DNA of 43,543 nucleotides, from positions 1 to 43,543 of the forward strand of contig JAJQEJ010000040.1 in assembly GCA_021201735.1 (NCBI GenBank). Reading direction: 5' to 3'. A model generated the notes under the pieces. The model was not told the origin of the DNA. It was given only the letters and a program-made list of their open reading frames with translations, and did not search any database. Shown here in pieces: positions 14,963-23,704 of this stretch. This DNA comes from Oscillospiraceae bacterium. Lineage in GTDB: Bacteria; Bacillota; Clostridia; Oscillospirales; Oscillospiraceae. The position numbers and the translations under genes are program-made. The first letter of the stretch is position 1, and every line of letters begins with the position of its first letter.

Positions 14963-16885
14963 ATGGCCAAGAAACAGTTTAAGACGGAATCGAAACGAAT
15001 TTTGGATCTGATGATCAACTCCATCTACACCCACCGCGAAATTTTCCTGCGCGAGCTCATCTCCAACGCCAGCGACGCGCTGGACAAGCTCGCCTACCGC
15101 GCACTGACCGATGACAAGGTGTCGGTCAATCGCGCCGATCTGCACATCACCCTCACCCCCGATGCGGAGGCGCGCACCCTGATCGTGCGCGACAACGGCA
15201 TCGGCATGACGAAGGAGGAGCTCGACACCCACCTTGGCACCATCGCCAAAAGCGGCTCGCTCCAGTTTAAAAAGGAGATCACCGAGGCGCAGGGCGTGGA
15301 CGAATCCGACCTGGATATCATCGGGCAATTCGGCGTCGGCTTCTACTCCTCCTTCATGGTCTCGGACAAGGTGGTTGTCCGCTCCAGAGCCTGCGGCAGC
15401 GATGAGGCGTGGCAGTGGGAGTCCTCCGGTACGGACGGCTACACCATCACCCCCTGCGAAAAGGAGGTCTTCGGCACCGAAATTACGATGTACATCAAGC
15501 CGGATACCGGCGAGGATGATTTTAGCCAGTACCTCTCGCAGGAGACGCTCGAGGATCTGGTCAAAAAGTACTCCGACTACGTCCACTTCCCCATTGAGAT
15601 GGAGAAGGAACTCACGCGCGAAAAGCCGAAGCCGGAGGACGCGGGCGACGACTACAAGCCTGAGCACGAGACATACAGGGAGTGGGTGACCCTCAACTCC
15701 ATGGTGCCCCTCTGGTACCGTCCCAAGGACGAGGTCAAGGAGGAGGAATACGCGGATTTCTACAAGGAAAAATACGGCGATTTTGAAGATCCCCTTGCCG
15801 TCATCCACATCGCTGCGGAGGGGAACGTGGAATACCGCGCGCTGATCTTTATCCCTGCCCGCCAGCCTTATGACTTCCAGTCGCGCGAATTTGAAAAGGG
15901 GCTGCAGCTCTACTCCTCCGGCGTGATGGTCATGGATCGGTGCGCAGAGCTTGTCCCCAACCACTTCCGCTTCCTGCGCGGCGTGGTGGATAGCCCGGAC
16001 CTCTCCCTCAACATCAGCCGCGAGATGCTCCAGCAGACACGGCAGCTACAGATCATCTCCAAAAATATCGAGAAGAAGGTGAAGGCGGAGCTGGTGCGCA
16101 TCCAGAAGGAGGAGCCGGAGCACTACAAGAGCTTCTGGAACGCCTTCGGCCTGAGCCTCAAGCTCGGCACCCTCGCCGACTACGGCGCGCACAAAGACCT
16201 GCTCAAAGACCTGCTCCTCTTCTGGTCGTCCCACTCCGACGCGCAGACCACCCTCGCCGACTATGTGTCCCGCATGCCGGAGGATCAGAAGTATATCTAC
16301 TTTGCAAGCGGCGAGTCCCCCGCGAAAATAGCCAAGCTCCCGCAGGTCGAGCGCATCGCCGACAAGGGCTATGAGGTGCTCTATCTCAGCGACGAACCGG
16401 ACGAATTCCTGATGCAGACCCTGCGCGAGTACGACGGGAAAACCCTCAAATCGGTCAGCGACGAGGACGCCCTGCCCGAAAGCGAGGAGGAAAAGCAGGC
16501 CGCCGAGGAAAAGACGGAGGAGAACAAAGATGTGCTCGCCTTTGTCAAGGAGACCCTGGGCGACCGCATCCAAGAAGCGCGCATCTCCAAGGTGCTCAAA
16601 TCCGGCGCGGTATGCCTCTCCCTCGCGGGCTCTCTCTCCATTGAGATGGCAAAGTATTTTATCAAGATGAATCCGGAGAGCGCCGACCAGCTGCGCGCCG
16701 ACCAGATTCTGGAGCTCAACCCCGATTCGGAAGCGTTTGCTGCCCTGCGCAGCGCCATGGATACCGACAAGGAGCGCGCCAAGACCTACGTCGAGCTCCT
16801 CTACCAGCAGGCCCTGCTCATCGCGGGACTGCCGCTGGAAGACCCCGTAGCGTACGCCGCGCTTGTCTGCTCCCTGATGAAATGA
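14963..16885 (+). CDS. htpG: molecular chaperone HtpG (Hsp90 family)
   Basis: A 640-residue bacterial Hsp90, near the usual 620-640. The GHKL ATPase domain has REIFLRELISNASDALDKL (Asn/Asp Mg-ATP site), RDNGIGMTKEEL, and IIGQFGVGFYSSFMVSD forming the lid and nucleotide pocket. The middle domain holds SREMLQQTRQLQIISKNIEKK with the catalytic-loop Arg. A short acidic stretch near residue 500 (ESEEEKQAAEEKTEE) precedes the C-terminal dimerisation domain. ATG 14963 is preceded by AGGAGG. The gene is monocistronic, with promoter, CIRCE and a downstream terminator. In B. subtilis htpG is not under HrcA, so this control is a lineage difference. Confidence 0.97.
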   Translation: MAKKQFKTESKRILDLMINSIYTHREIFLRELISNASDALDKLAYRALTDDKVSVNRADLHITLTPDAEARTLIVRDNGIGMTKEELDTHLGTIAKSGSLQFKKEITEAQGVDESDLDIIGQFGVGFYSSFMVSDKVVVRSRACGSDEAWQWESSGTDGYTITPCEKEVFGTEITMYIKPDTGEDDFSQYLSQETLEDLVKKYSDYVHFPIEMEKELTREKPKPEDAGDDYKPEHETYREWVTLNSMVPLWYRPKDEVKEEEYADFYKEKYGDFEDPLAVIHIAAEGNVEYRALIFIPARQPYDFQSREFEKGLQLYSSGVMVMDRCAELVPNHFRFLRGVVDSPDLSLNISREMLQQTRQLQIISKNIEKKVKAELVRIQKEEPEHYKSFWNAFGLSLKLGTLADYGAHKDLLKDLLLFWSSHSDAQTTLADYVSRMPEDQKYIYFASGESPAKIAKLPQVERIADKGYEVLYLSDEPDEFLMQTLREYDGKTLKSVSDEDALPESEEEKQAAEEKTEENKDVLAFVKETLGDRIQEARISKVLKSGAVCLSLAGSLSIEMAKYFIKMNPESADQLRADQILELNPDSEAFAALRSAMDTDKERAKTYVELLYQQALLIAGLPLEDPVAYAALVCSLMK

Positions 16886-16887
16886 TG

Positions 16888-16930
16888 AAAAGGGCTGTAT
16901 CAAAACGTAAATTTTGATACAGCCCTTTTT
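16888..16930. terminator. bidirectional terminator after htpG and the esterase gene
   Basis: AAAAGGGCTGTATCAAAA pairs with TTTTGATACAGCCCTTTT around a short loop; T run on the plus strand and A run at the left for minus-strand use. It sits between convergent stops at 16885 and 16939. Confidence 0.9.
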
Positions 16931-16938
16931 GCGTTCAG

Positions 16939-17907
16939 TCAGCGTTTGCCCATATTCTTTCGGTTGATCCACGTGGTGGCCAGATCCATCGCGCCACGGC
17001 AGGCGTTGGTCTGATCAAGCGCGTTGAGCATCACGAAATCATGGATGATGGCCTGGAAGCGGGCGGCGGTGATTTCTACCCCGGCCTTGCGCAGCTTGCG
17101 CGCGTAAGCCTCGCCCTCATCGCGGAGGACATCCGCCTCCCCGTTTATAATGAGGGCCTGCGGCAGCCCCGCGAGATCTTCTATGTTCGCTCTGAGCGGA
17201 GAGGCGGTGATCTGCGCCCTATCCGTTTCACTGCTTGTATACTGCCGCCAAAACCACTCCATACCGGCCCGAAACAGATAATACCCAGAGGCGAATTGTT
17301 CGTAAGAGCCCGTGTTGAAACAGGCGTTTGTGACCGGATAGAACAACACCTGCTTCTGAATGGCGGGCCCGCCCCGCTCCTGTTCCATGATGGTAAGTAC
17401 TGTCGCCATATTCCCTCCCACACTGTCTCCCGCAATCGTCAGCGTGCCAATTTGGGCGGCAACGGGCAGATTGGCCACAAAACCGGGCAGCGCGGTAAGC
17501 ACACTGTAGCACTGTTCAATCGCAACGGGATATTGCGCCTCCGGCGCGCGGGAATACTCCGGAAAAAACAAGACGGAATTGGTACGAGCCGCGAGCTCCC
17601 GCACCAGCTTTTCATGTGTGTGGAAACTGCCAAAGACCCAGCCCGCGCCGTGGATATAGTAGATTACATTGGCAGCGCCGCTGAGGTTTTCCGGCACGAC
17701 CATATAGAGCGTTATCTCACCCCAAATGCCTGTGTTCACCGTCGTACGCGAGATTTCAGCGGGGTATTTATAAACAGGCGCATCCTGCGCCTGCTCCAGC
17801 ACCGCGCGCCCTTTTTCCGGCGGAAGCTGAAAAATAAGCGGCGGCGTGCAGTTCGCGTCACACACTGCGGTTGCCGCCGGTTCCAATGGAACACTTCGTC
17901 GCATCAT
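16939..17907 (-). CDS. alpha/beta hydrolase, HSL/acetyl-esterase family
   Basis: A ~322-residue cytosolic esterase/lipase of the hormone-sensitive lipase family. The oxyanion motif is IHGAGWVFGS (HGAGW variant of HGGG), the nucleophile elbow is IAGDSVGGNMA, the acid lies in LIINGEADVLRDEGE, and the catalytic His in IIHDFVMLN. No signal peptide is seen. Three ATG codons open the frame: 17916 is almost touching the AAAGG element, while 17907 lies 10 bases behind it and is preferred. It is a single gene, convergent with htpG and divergent from the two-component system. Short acyl ester hydrolysis is the family activity. The physiological substrate is unknown. Confidence 0.9.
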   Translation of the reverse strand: MMRRSVPLEPAATAVCDANCTPPLIFQLPPEKGRAVLEQAQDAPVYKYPAEISRTTVNTGIWGEITLYMVVPENLSGAANVIYYIHGAGWVFGSFHTHEKLVRELAARTNSVLFFPEYSRAPEAQYPVAIEQCYSVLTALPGFVANLPVAAQIGTLTIAGDSVGGNMATVLTIMEQERGGPAIQKQVLFYPVTNACFNTGSYEQFASGYYLFRAGMEWFWRQYTSSETDRAQITASPLRANIEDLAGLPQALIINGEADVLRDEGEAYARKLRKAGVEITAARFQAIIHDFVMLNALDQTNACRGAMDLATTWINRKNMGKR

Positions 17908-18131
17908 AAGGATCATACCTTTCTACTTTGCTTTGGGATTCACCTAATATTGTATGCGAAAATGAGAAGCGTGGTGCCGTCCGGATACTTTTTGTAAAGG
18001 GAGTGCTCCTTTGCAAAAGCATACCTATCCCCCAAGCCGCCGATATCGTTTTGTACTTTCCCCTGTGGTGTGATAAAATGTGCACAAGGCCCCTATTGCT
18101 GCAAAGAATTCCGGGATAAAGACTTTATTTT
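17908..18131. other. intergenic region between esterase and two-component system
   Basis: The esterase-to-kinase gap (17908-18213, 306 bp) has no convincing gene. Apart from the palindrome and promoter listed separately near its right end, only a small imperfect inverted repeat (AAAGGGAG / CTCCTTT near 17996-18013) was noticed. Confidence 0.5.
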
Positions 18132-18153
18132 TAAACAATTTGTAAATTGTTTA
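18132..18153. promoter_or_regulatory. 22-bp palindrome upstream of the two-component operon
   Basis: TAAACAATTT and AAATTGTTTA flank two bases, a perfect 10-bp-arm palindrome. It lies 12 bp upstream of the -35 box of the operon. A candidate activator or repressor site, possibly for the response regulator itself. Confidence 0.45.
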
Positions 18154-18164
18154 GAATTCTCCTG

Positions 18165-18192
18165 TTGCCCGTTTAGATTCTTTCGGTACAAT
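18165..18192 (+). promoter_or_regulatory. putative promoter of the two-component operon
   Basis: TTGCCC (18165-18170) and TACAAT (18187-18192) with a 16-bp spacer, 9 bp before the AGGAGG ribosome site, so the leader would be very short. Confidence 0.5.
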
Positions 18193-18213
18193 GCGAAAAA
18201 AGGAGGTCCTGTG

Positions 18214-19635
18214 GTGAAGCGACGGATGTTTCTGTTTAATATCTTCAGCGTTCTGGCGGCGCTTGTCGCGCTCTTTCTCATCAGCAACGGCGTCATGCAG
18301 TGGATATCCTCCAGTTATCAGAGCAGCACAAAGCCTCCTCCGAACAACGACAATATGTCGCAGATACAGGATCTGATCAACACATGGGACACGACGGCGC
18401 AGGACTGGGCGGCGCTGGATGCCGCGCTATCAGATCTCAATTACTCGCTCTATGTCGCGCAGGCCGGCGAAACAGTCTACTCCTCGTATGACGAATATCA
18501 GACGGAGTTTTATAACCGCGTTGTCACAAGCGACAGTGTCTGGTCGAGCACCGGTTCCTTCGCCCTGCAAAATGATGGGGTGCTTATTGTCGGCAAATCC
18601 ATCGACAGCTACACGGTCGCCGCCATGCACCATCTGAACTCACCCACGGTCTTCGGCCGCCCCCGTATGCAGTCGGAGATGCTCAGCATCGCCCTGTTCG
18701 TCAGCGGGGTGATTGCCATTATTATCATCGTCCTGCTCAGCATTGTCTTTACACGCTATCAGGTGAAGCATGCACTCAAACCCGTCAACGCGCTGACGGA
18801 TGCCTCCCGCAGGGTAGAGCAGGGCAATCTGACACAACCCATCGCCTATGCTGGAAAGGACGAATTCCAATCGGTCTGTACCGCATTTGACCACATGCAG
18901 CAGCACCTTCTGGAGGAGCGTTGCAAGAATACGAGCTACGAGCAGGCACGTACCGATATGGTCGCGGGGATCTCTCACGATTTGCGCACGCCGCTCACAT
19001 CGGTAAAGGGATATATCAAGGGCCTGCGCGACGGCGTGGCGAACACGCCGGAGAAAAAGCAGCTGTATCTGGACATCGCCTACCAGAAGGCATGTGATAT
19101 GGACGTGCTGCTCCAGCGTCTGTTCTACTTTTCCAAGATGGAGACCGGAAGCCTGCCCCTCTTCCCCGAAGATGTGGATCTGTACGCGTTTGTGCGGAAT
19201 TTTGCCGACAACAGCCGAGAGGAGCTCGCGCACATGGGCGTGGCGCTGACCGTCGCGCCGAACAGCGCCACGCACCCCGTCCATGTCGATACCGAGCAAA
19301 TGTACCGGGTGCTGAACAATCTGCTTGATAACGCCATCCATTATGCGGGCGCGCCGCAGCTCGCCATCACAATCTCCGTCTGGCGGGAGCGCGATACCGA
19401 GCGCCTGCGCTTTTCTGATAACGGCACCGGCGTATCCGAGGAGCATCTGCCCCATCTCTTCGAGCAGTTCTGGCGTGGGGATGAGGCCAGAGGCGGCCGC
19501 AGCGGCGGCGAGGGCAGCGGGCTGGGCTTATATATCGTAAAATACATCGTAGAGGCCCACGGCGGAACGGTTACCGCAAGAAACGACCATGGGCTGGTCT
19601 TTGAAATTTCACTTCCGTGCCGTGAGGAGGGCTAG
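18214..19635 (+). CDS. sensor histidine kinase
   Basis: A 473-residue membrane kinase of a two-component pair. TM1 spans about residues 5-28 (FNIFSVLAALVALFLISN) and an extracytoplasmic sensor of roughly 125 residues follows. TM2 (LSIALFVSGVIAIIIIVLLS) leads to a HAMP domain (KPVNALTDASRRVEQGNL). The HisKA box is GISHDLRTPLTSVKGYI with phospho-acceptor His 255. The ATPase domain has the N box LNNLLDNAIHYAG, G1 SDNGTGVSEEHL, F box LFEQFWRGD and G2 GEGSGLGLYIVKYIVEAHGG. Start GTG 18214 lies 7 bases after AGGAGG; GTG 18211 is an alternative. The response regulator starts 3 bp downstream. The adjacent exporter cluster at 21152 is a possible target, but it is separated by a collagen gene fragment. 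Confidence 0.94.
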   Translation: MKRRMFLFNIFSVLAALVALFLISNGVMQWISSSYQSSTKPPPNNDNMSQIQDLINTWDTTAQDWAALDAALSDLNYSLYVAQAGETVYSSYDEYQTEFYNRVVTSDSVWSSTGSFALQNDGVLIVGKSIDSYTVAAMHHLNSPTVFGRPRMQSEMLSIALFVSGVIAIIIIVLLSIVFTRYQVKHALKPVNALTDASRRVEQGNLTQPIAYAGKDEFQSVCTAFDHMQQHLLEERCKNTSYEQARTDMVAGISHDLRTPLTSVKGYIKGLRDGVANTPEKKQLYLDIAYQKACDMDVLLQRLFYFSKMETGSLPLFPEDVDLYAFVRNFADNSREELAHMGVALTVAPNSATHPVHVDTEQMYRVLNNLLDNAIHYAGAPQLAITISVWRERDTERLRFSDNGTGVSEEHLPHLFEQFWRGDEARGGRSGGEGSGLGLYIVKYIVEAHGGTVTARNDHGLVFEISLPCREEG

Positions 19636-19638
19636 CGT

Positions 19639-20334
19639 ATGCAAAAAATACTGATTGCCGAGGATGACCCTGAGATCGCCATGCTGGAACGAGACTATCT
19701 GGAGATCAACGGCTTCTCTGTGGACGTCACCCAAAGCGGGCAGGAGGCGCTCTCCCTTCTGCTGAGCACCCGATACGATCTGGTCCTGCTCGACCTGATG
19801 CTGCCGGGCTGTGACGGGTACAATATCTGCCGCGAAATACGCGACAAGGTGGACGTGCCAATCCTGATGGTCACGGCGCGCACCGAGTCGGCGGACAAGA
19901 TACGCGGCCTCGGCCTCGGCGCGGACGACTATATTGCAAAGCCCTTCGACCCCGCAGAGCTCGTCGCGCGGGTCAAATCCCACCTCAGCCGTTACGAGCG
20001 GCTTACAAGCAGCGGCGGGCGCAGCACGGAACCGGAGAAAATCACCGTCGGTGATCTCACCATCTACCCCCAAAGCTGGAAGGTCTACAAAAAAGACGTG
20101 GAGCTAAAGCTCCCCAACCGAGAGTTCTCCCTGTTAAAGTTTCTGGCGGAAAATCCGAACATTGTCTTTTCAAAGGAACATCTCTTTGAGTCCATCTGGG
20201 GCTACGACTATATCGGTGATAGCGCCACCGTCACAGTTCACATCGGCCGTATCCGGGAAAAAATTGAGGATGACCCCTCCCATCCGACGATCATTGAAAC
20301 CGTCTGGGGCGCGGGTTACCGTTTAAACTGTTAA
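19639..20334 (+). CDS. response regulator, OmpR/PhoB family
   Basis: A 231-residue DNA-binding response regulator. The receiver domain (residues 1-120) has acidic AEDDPE, the phospho-acceptor Asp 52 in LVLLDLMLPG, Thr in MVTARTE and Lys in YIAKPFDP. The winged-helix domain (about 130-231) has the typical ELKLPNREFSLLKFLAENPN, then TVTVHIGRIREKIEDDPSHP and IETVWGAGYRL. ATG 19639 has GAGGAGG just upstream inside the kinase gene end, so the two are translationally linked. A terminator follows within 15 bp. Regulon unknown. Confidence 0.95.
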   Translation: MQKILIAEDDPEIAMLERDYLEINGFSVDVTQSGQEALSLLLSTRYDLVLLDLMLPGCDGYNICREIRDKVDVPILMVTARTESADKIRGLGLGADDYIAKPFDPAELVARVKSHLSRYERLTSSGGRSTEPEKITVGDLTIYPQSWKVYKKDVELKLPNREFSLLKFLAENPNIVFSKEHLFESIWGYDYIGDSATVTVHIGRIREKIEDDPSHPTIIETVWGAGYRLNC

Positions 20335-20344
20335 CTATGTAAAT

Positions 20345-20379
20345 AAGGAATCGGCGGACGTAATGCCCGCCGATTCCTT
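20345..20379 (+). terminator. hairpin after the response regulator
   Basis: 13-bp arms AAGGAATCGGCGG and complement (20367-20379) with a 9-base loop between convergent stop codons. The U run is poor, but the position fits a shared terminator. Confidence 0.7.
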
Positions 20380-20393
20380 GCGTAATACGAGTT

Positions 20394-20966
20394 TTACGCC
20401 ACGCAGAGCAGGTTTAAGAATGCGTTGGTTCCCCCCGCAAGCGTTACGTTTACACCCGTCACACCAATGGAGACGGTGTCCCCTGCCGAAAGTGAGACGA
20501 TCGTAAATCCAGTTGCCTGCGACGCAGCGGTCGCCAGAACCAGATTGCTGTTGGCAACCGCAGTGCCGTTGACGAGCAACTGGATAGTCGCACCCGCGCC
20601 CGCCGCCGTCCGCACACTATAGTCGATGACATAGACGCCGGGCGTAGCAATCGTCACAGTAGAGCTGCCCGAGGTAAAGCTCATGCCCTTACCTGCACTC
20701 TGTGCATCCAGAATCACCTGTCCGCCTGCCGTGATCGTCCTGATGGTGTTGGAGACGAACGCCCCATATGCACTCAGGAACGCGCTGCCGACCGGGCCGG
20801 TCGGCCCCGCGGGAATGCTAAAAAACAGGGACGCGCCGGTGGGGGTGACGGTCTCCTGTACCGAGGCAAGGCTGCCCGGTAGACCTGTGCTTGTGCCGGA
20901 CACCGTAATGGTTGCCGCGGTACCCGCCGCGCCGGTTGCCCCGGTGGGACCGGTGGGCACATCCAT
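20394..20966 (-). CDS. collagen-like (BclA-type) surface protein, C-terminal part; probable 3' fragment of a split gene
   Basis: 190 residues: a minimal collagen start [12 protein letters not shown], then AATITVSGTSTGLPG and FSIPAGPTGPVG, then a ~130-residue beta-rich C1q/BclA-like domain (TPGVYVIDYSVRT, then LLVNGTAV) ending LNLLCVA. The family is known from exosporium and spore-coat surfaces of Bacillus and Clostridia. The ATG at 20966 has no ribosome site and no Cys-rich head. Collagen coding simply begins at about 20957. The missing parts (ribosome site, head, collagen repeat) exist in a complementary fragment at 40592-40864 on the same strand, and fusing the two at the shared CCCACnGGnCCCAC is in frame. 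I infer this is the 3' exon-like half. Alternatively it is a 5'-decayed independent gene. Confidence 0.75.
   Translation of the reverse strand: MDVPTGPTGATGAAGTAATITVSGTSTGLPGSLASVQETVTPTGASLFFSIPAGPTGPVGSAFLSAYGAFVSNTIRTITAGGQVILDAQSAGKGMSFTSGSSTVTIATPGVYVIDYSVRTAAGAGATIQLLVNGTAVANSNLVLATAASQATGFTIVSLSAGDTVSIGVTGVNVTLAGGTNAFLNLLCVA
20942..20957. repeat. putative left attachment site (attL-like) core
   Basis: On the minus strand CCCACCGGTCCCACCG, 13 of 16 bases identical to the candidate at 40666-40681 and in the same reading frame. It marks where collagen coding stops on the left. The similarity could be due only to the Gly-Pro-Thr codon repeat. Confidence 0.4.
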
Positions 20967-21097
20967 TTATGCTCATTTTTCGCCTGCTCGGCGGGCGCAC
21001 TCCCCCTCAGCAAGGAGGAACACCTGCCCAATCTCAGGAAAATCTTAAGAAGTTCTTTCAGTGTTGTTTCCGGTTTGTAGCTTTTTATGTAAAATTT

Positions 21098-21130
21098 TGT
21101 GATATAATAACATGTATATGTTATATCACA
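21098..21130. promoter_or_regulatory. operator-like palindrome over the exporter promoter
   Basis: TGTGATATAA (21098-21107) and TTATATCACA (21121-21130) are perfect complements around 13 bases that themselves include ACAT/ATGT. The palindrome contains a TATAAT -10 box (21103-21108) but no good -35 box is seen. This suggests an activated or repressed promoter about 45 bp before the adaptor start. Confidence 0.55.
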
Positions 21131-21151
21131 AGAGATGAGGAGGGCACGCCA

Positions 21152-22996
21152 ATGCCGGAATTGCAAACCACTCCAATCAGGAAACAGAAGAAAAAACTCC
21201 CCAAACCCGCAAAAATTCTGATCACCATTGTGGTTCTGGCAGTCATCGCGGCCATTGTCGTGGCCCTGCTCTACTTCCTTGTTTTTAAGCAGACGAGCAC
21301 CCAGGGCGCGCCGATAACCCAGACCGTCATGCGCTCGTCCATCCAGAGCGTGGTGGAGGGGACAGGGGTCATCAAGCCGGCCAATTCCGCCACTGTGCTC
21401 CCCGTGGCAAACGGCACGCTAACCGAGTTGCTGGTCAAAGAGGGGGATGCCGTGACCGAGGGGCAGCTGCTGTTCCACATGAACGATACGGAGGCGCGGG
21501 ACGCGGTCACCGACGCACAGAAGGAGGTCACGGACGCGCAAAAAGCGGTGCAGGAGATTGACGACCAGGCGCAATACCTCACCATCACCGCGCCCCACGC
21601 GGGCAATTTGCGCGACGTGGCGGACCTGCAAATCGGGGACACAGTGAACAAGGGCGACACCATCGCGACGCTTGTAAACGACACCAAGCTGCGCCTGTCC
21701 CTCTACTACAGCTATACTTATGAGGACAGCATCTCCGTCGGGCAGGGTGCACAGATCACCATCCCCGCTACGATGAGCTCCTTTTCCGGGACGGTGGCAG
21801 AGATCAACAAGGTGCGCTTTACAAGTCCCGAGGGCGCGACCCATTTTGAGGTAGTTTTCACCCTCAATAACCCCGGCAGCCTCTCGGAGGGGATGGCCTC
21901 GTCCGCCGCCCTCACCGCGCCGGACGGTACGGCGGTTTACCCCTACGACAGCGGGACGCTCAAATACGATTCCTCCACCAAGATTACCGCCAAGGCAACC
22001 GGCCCGGTGGAGGCGATGCATCTGCGCAACTACGCCGACGTGCAGAGCGGTGCGCTGCTTGTGCGCCTCGGCGAGGAGGACAACGAATCCGAGCGCTCTG
22101 CCCGCGCGCGGGAGCTCAAAACCGCGCAGGAGAAGCTCACCGAGGCGCAGGAGGCGCTGGATAAATACACCGCCCTATCCCCCATCAGCGGCACGGTGCT
22201 CTCCTGCAATCTCGTCGCGGGGGAGACGGTAGATAGCAGCTGGGCGATCACCATCGCCGACACAAGCGTCATGACGGTGGAAATTAAGGTCGATGAGCGC
22301 AACGTCCGCTATGTCTCGGCAGGCATGGTTGTGGACATTCAGGCAAGCGAACTGTACTATCCGGGCGTGGTGCAGAGCGTCTCCATGACCGCGCAGTCGG
22401 AAAACGGCATCGCGACATTCCCGGCGGTGGTCACGGTGGATAACAGTGAGGGGATGCTCATGAGTAACATGAATGTGAGCTACAGCTTTGTCGCAAGCGA
22501 GTCCAGCGGCTGTCTGGTCGTGCCCATTCAGGCGGTGAAGAACGTCGAAAGCTCCGACCTGAACGCCGGGTCGGCTGACGGCACGGTGCTGCCCTCAGGT
22601 GCCATCGCATCGGGCGACACGACCATCACCACTGAAGAAGGGGTGATGGAGCAGATGACCCCCGACACGCAGAGCTATACCGCAGGCGGCACAGCCCGAC
22701 CGCTCGGCATGGTAATTATTTCGGAGGGCGGCATGTCCGGCGAGAGCGGTGGGAGCAGCGGTGCCTACTACGCGGGCGGAGACGAGCGTACCACAAACAT
22801 TGTATTCGTGCAGGGGGAAACCCCGCCGGAAAACGCGCTCACAGCGAATCCCGCGTGGGAGTGCCCGGAGGGCTTCTACCCTGTGCGGGTGGAGGTCGGG
22901 CTTGCCGACAACGTCAATGTGGAGATCATCAGCGGACTAAACGAGGGGGACGAGGTCTTCATCGGCTACGAGACCCTCAGCTCCTCCTCCTGGTAA
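21152..22996 (+). CDS. HlyD/MacA-type membrane fusion (adaptor) protein of ABC exporter
   Basis: A 614-residue adaptor that links a MacB-type transporter to an external substrate route. A cytoplasmic head rich in Lys (RKQKKKLPKPAK) is followed by one membrane segment (ILITIVVLAVIAAIVVALLY). Two biotinyl-lipoyl/beta-barrel sets follow in tandem. The first is GVIKPANSATVLPVANGTL with ITAPHAGNL. The second is EAMHLRNYADVQSGALLVRL with YTALSPISGTVLSCNLVAGE and VDERNVRYVSAG. Each set is linked by an Ala/Glu/Lys coiled coil. It is far longer than YknX-like adaptors (around 380 aa). The C-terminal 150 residues are Gly/Ser/Thr-rich with GGMSGESGGSSG. Start ATG 21152 follows GAGGAGGG. The ATPase gene begins 12 bp downstream. 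Confidence 0.88.
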   Translation: MPELQTTPIRKQKKKLPKPAKILITIVVLAVIAAIVVALLYFLVFKQTSTQGAPITQTVMRSSIQSVVEGTGVIKPANSATVLPVANGTLTELLVKEGDAVTEGQLLFHMNDTEARDAVTDAQKEVTDAQKAVQEIDDQAQYLTITAPHAGNLRDVADLQIGDTVNKGDTIATLVNDTKLRLSLYYSYTYEDSISVGQGAQITIPATMSSFSGTVAEINKVRFTSPEGATHFEVVFTLNNPGSLSEGMASSAALTAPDGTAVYPYDSGTLKYDSSTKITAKATGPVEAMHLRNYADVQSGALLVRLGEEDNESERSARARELKTAQEKLTEAQEALDKYTALSPISGTVLSCNLVAGETVDSSWAITIADTSVMTVEIKVDERNVRYVSAGMVVDIQASELYYPGVVQSVSMTAQSENGIATFPAVVTVDNSEGMLMSNMNVSYSFVASESSGCLVVPIQAVKNVESSDLNAGSADGTVLPSGAIASGDTTITTEEGVMEQMTPDTQSYTAGGTARPLGMVIISEGGMSGESGGSSGAYYAGGDERTTNIVFVQGETPPENALTANPAWECPEGFYPVRVEVGLADNVNVEIISGLNEGDEVFIGYETLSSSSW

Positions 22997-23008
22997 GGGG
23001 GAAGTATT

Positions 23009-23704
23009 ATGTTAATCGAAGCGACCGGGCTCTATAAAATCTACCATGAGGGGACGGAGGCGGAGGTGCGTGCGCTCGACGGCGTGTCCCTCGTGATCGA
23101 CCGGGGGGAATTTGTCGGCATCATCGGCGCTTCCGGCTCGGGGAAGTCGACCCTGATGAACATACTCGGCTGTCTGGATGTGCCCACGTATGGCACGTAC
23201 CTCCTTGACGGCGTGGACGTAACGGATCTGTCCGACAGGCAGCTCGCCCGCATCCGGAACCGGCAGATCGGATTTATCTTTCAGGGCTTTAACCTCGTAC
23301 CCGCGCTCACGGCATACGAGAATGTGGAGCTGCCGCTCATCTACCGCGGCATCTCACGCGCAGAGCGCGAGGAGATGGTGGAGGAGGCGCTTAAAAAGGT
23401 ATCCCTCTTTGACCGCGCCGGGCACAGACCCGCCGAAATGTCGGGCGGGCAGCAGCAGCGCGTCGCCATTGCCCGCGCCGTCGCAACCAAGCCCCCTGTC
23501 ATCTTGGCCGACGAGCCGACCGGCGCGCTCGACTCCAAGACGGGGCTCGACGTGCTGGATATCCTGCACTGGCTCCATAAAGACGGGGCAACCATCCTGC
23601 TCATCACCCACGACACCGGCCTTGCCGCCACCGCAGAGCGGATCGTCCGCCTGTCCGACGGGGTGGTGGTCTACGACGGACCCCGAGGGGGGGCCCCGCT
23701 ATGA
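23009..23704 (+). CDS. ABC transporter ATP-binding protein (MacB/LolD/YknY type)
   Basis: A 231-residue ATPase of the MacB/LolD subgroup. Walker A is GASGSGKST (residues 40-48), the Q loop [20 protein letters not shown] is typical of the subgroup, the signature is [14 protein letters not shown], Walker B is [15 protein letters not shown] and the H loop [10 protein letters not shown]. The start ATG 23009 follows GGGGGA. Its stop overlaps the permease start as ATGA. It should energise the neighbouring FtsX-like permease together with the adaptor. In this group such systems export peptides or lipoproteins or give drug/bacteriocin resistance; the substrate here is not evident. Confidence 0.95.
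   Translation: MLIEATGLYKIYHEGTEAEVRALDGVSLVIDRGEFVGIIGASGSGKSTLMNILGCLDVPTYGTYLLDGVDVTDLSDRQLARIRNRQIGFIFQGFNLVPALTAYENVELPLIYRGISRAEREEMVEEALKKVSLFDRAGHRPAEMSGGQQQRVAIARAVATKPPVILADEPTGALDSKTGLDVLDILHWLHKDGATILLITHDTGLAATAERIVRLSDGVVVYDGPRGGAPL

Noticed and set aside
14945..15964. 339-aa minus-strand frame over htpG
   Set aside because: Shadow of htpG; Val/Leu/Gly/Arg-rich composition without domains and no promoter or ribosome site.
20912..21151. N-terminal extension of the adaptor gene
   Set aside because: It runs through the collagen fragment, the promoter palindrome and non-coding-like sequence. ATG 21152 has a GAGGAGGG site and the usual basic head.
20774..21166. 130-aa minus frame upstream of and overlapping the collagen-like 3' part
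   Set aside because: Its overlap with the collagen gene is out of frame and Arg/Pro-rich. The upstream portion covers the exporter promoter. A variant reading MSINGC followed by a one-base shift into PTGPTG was considered, but has no ribosome site.
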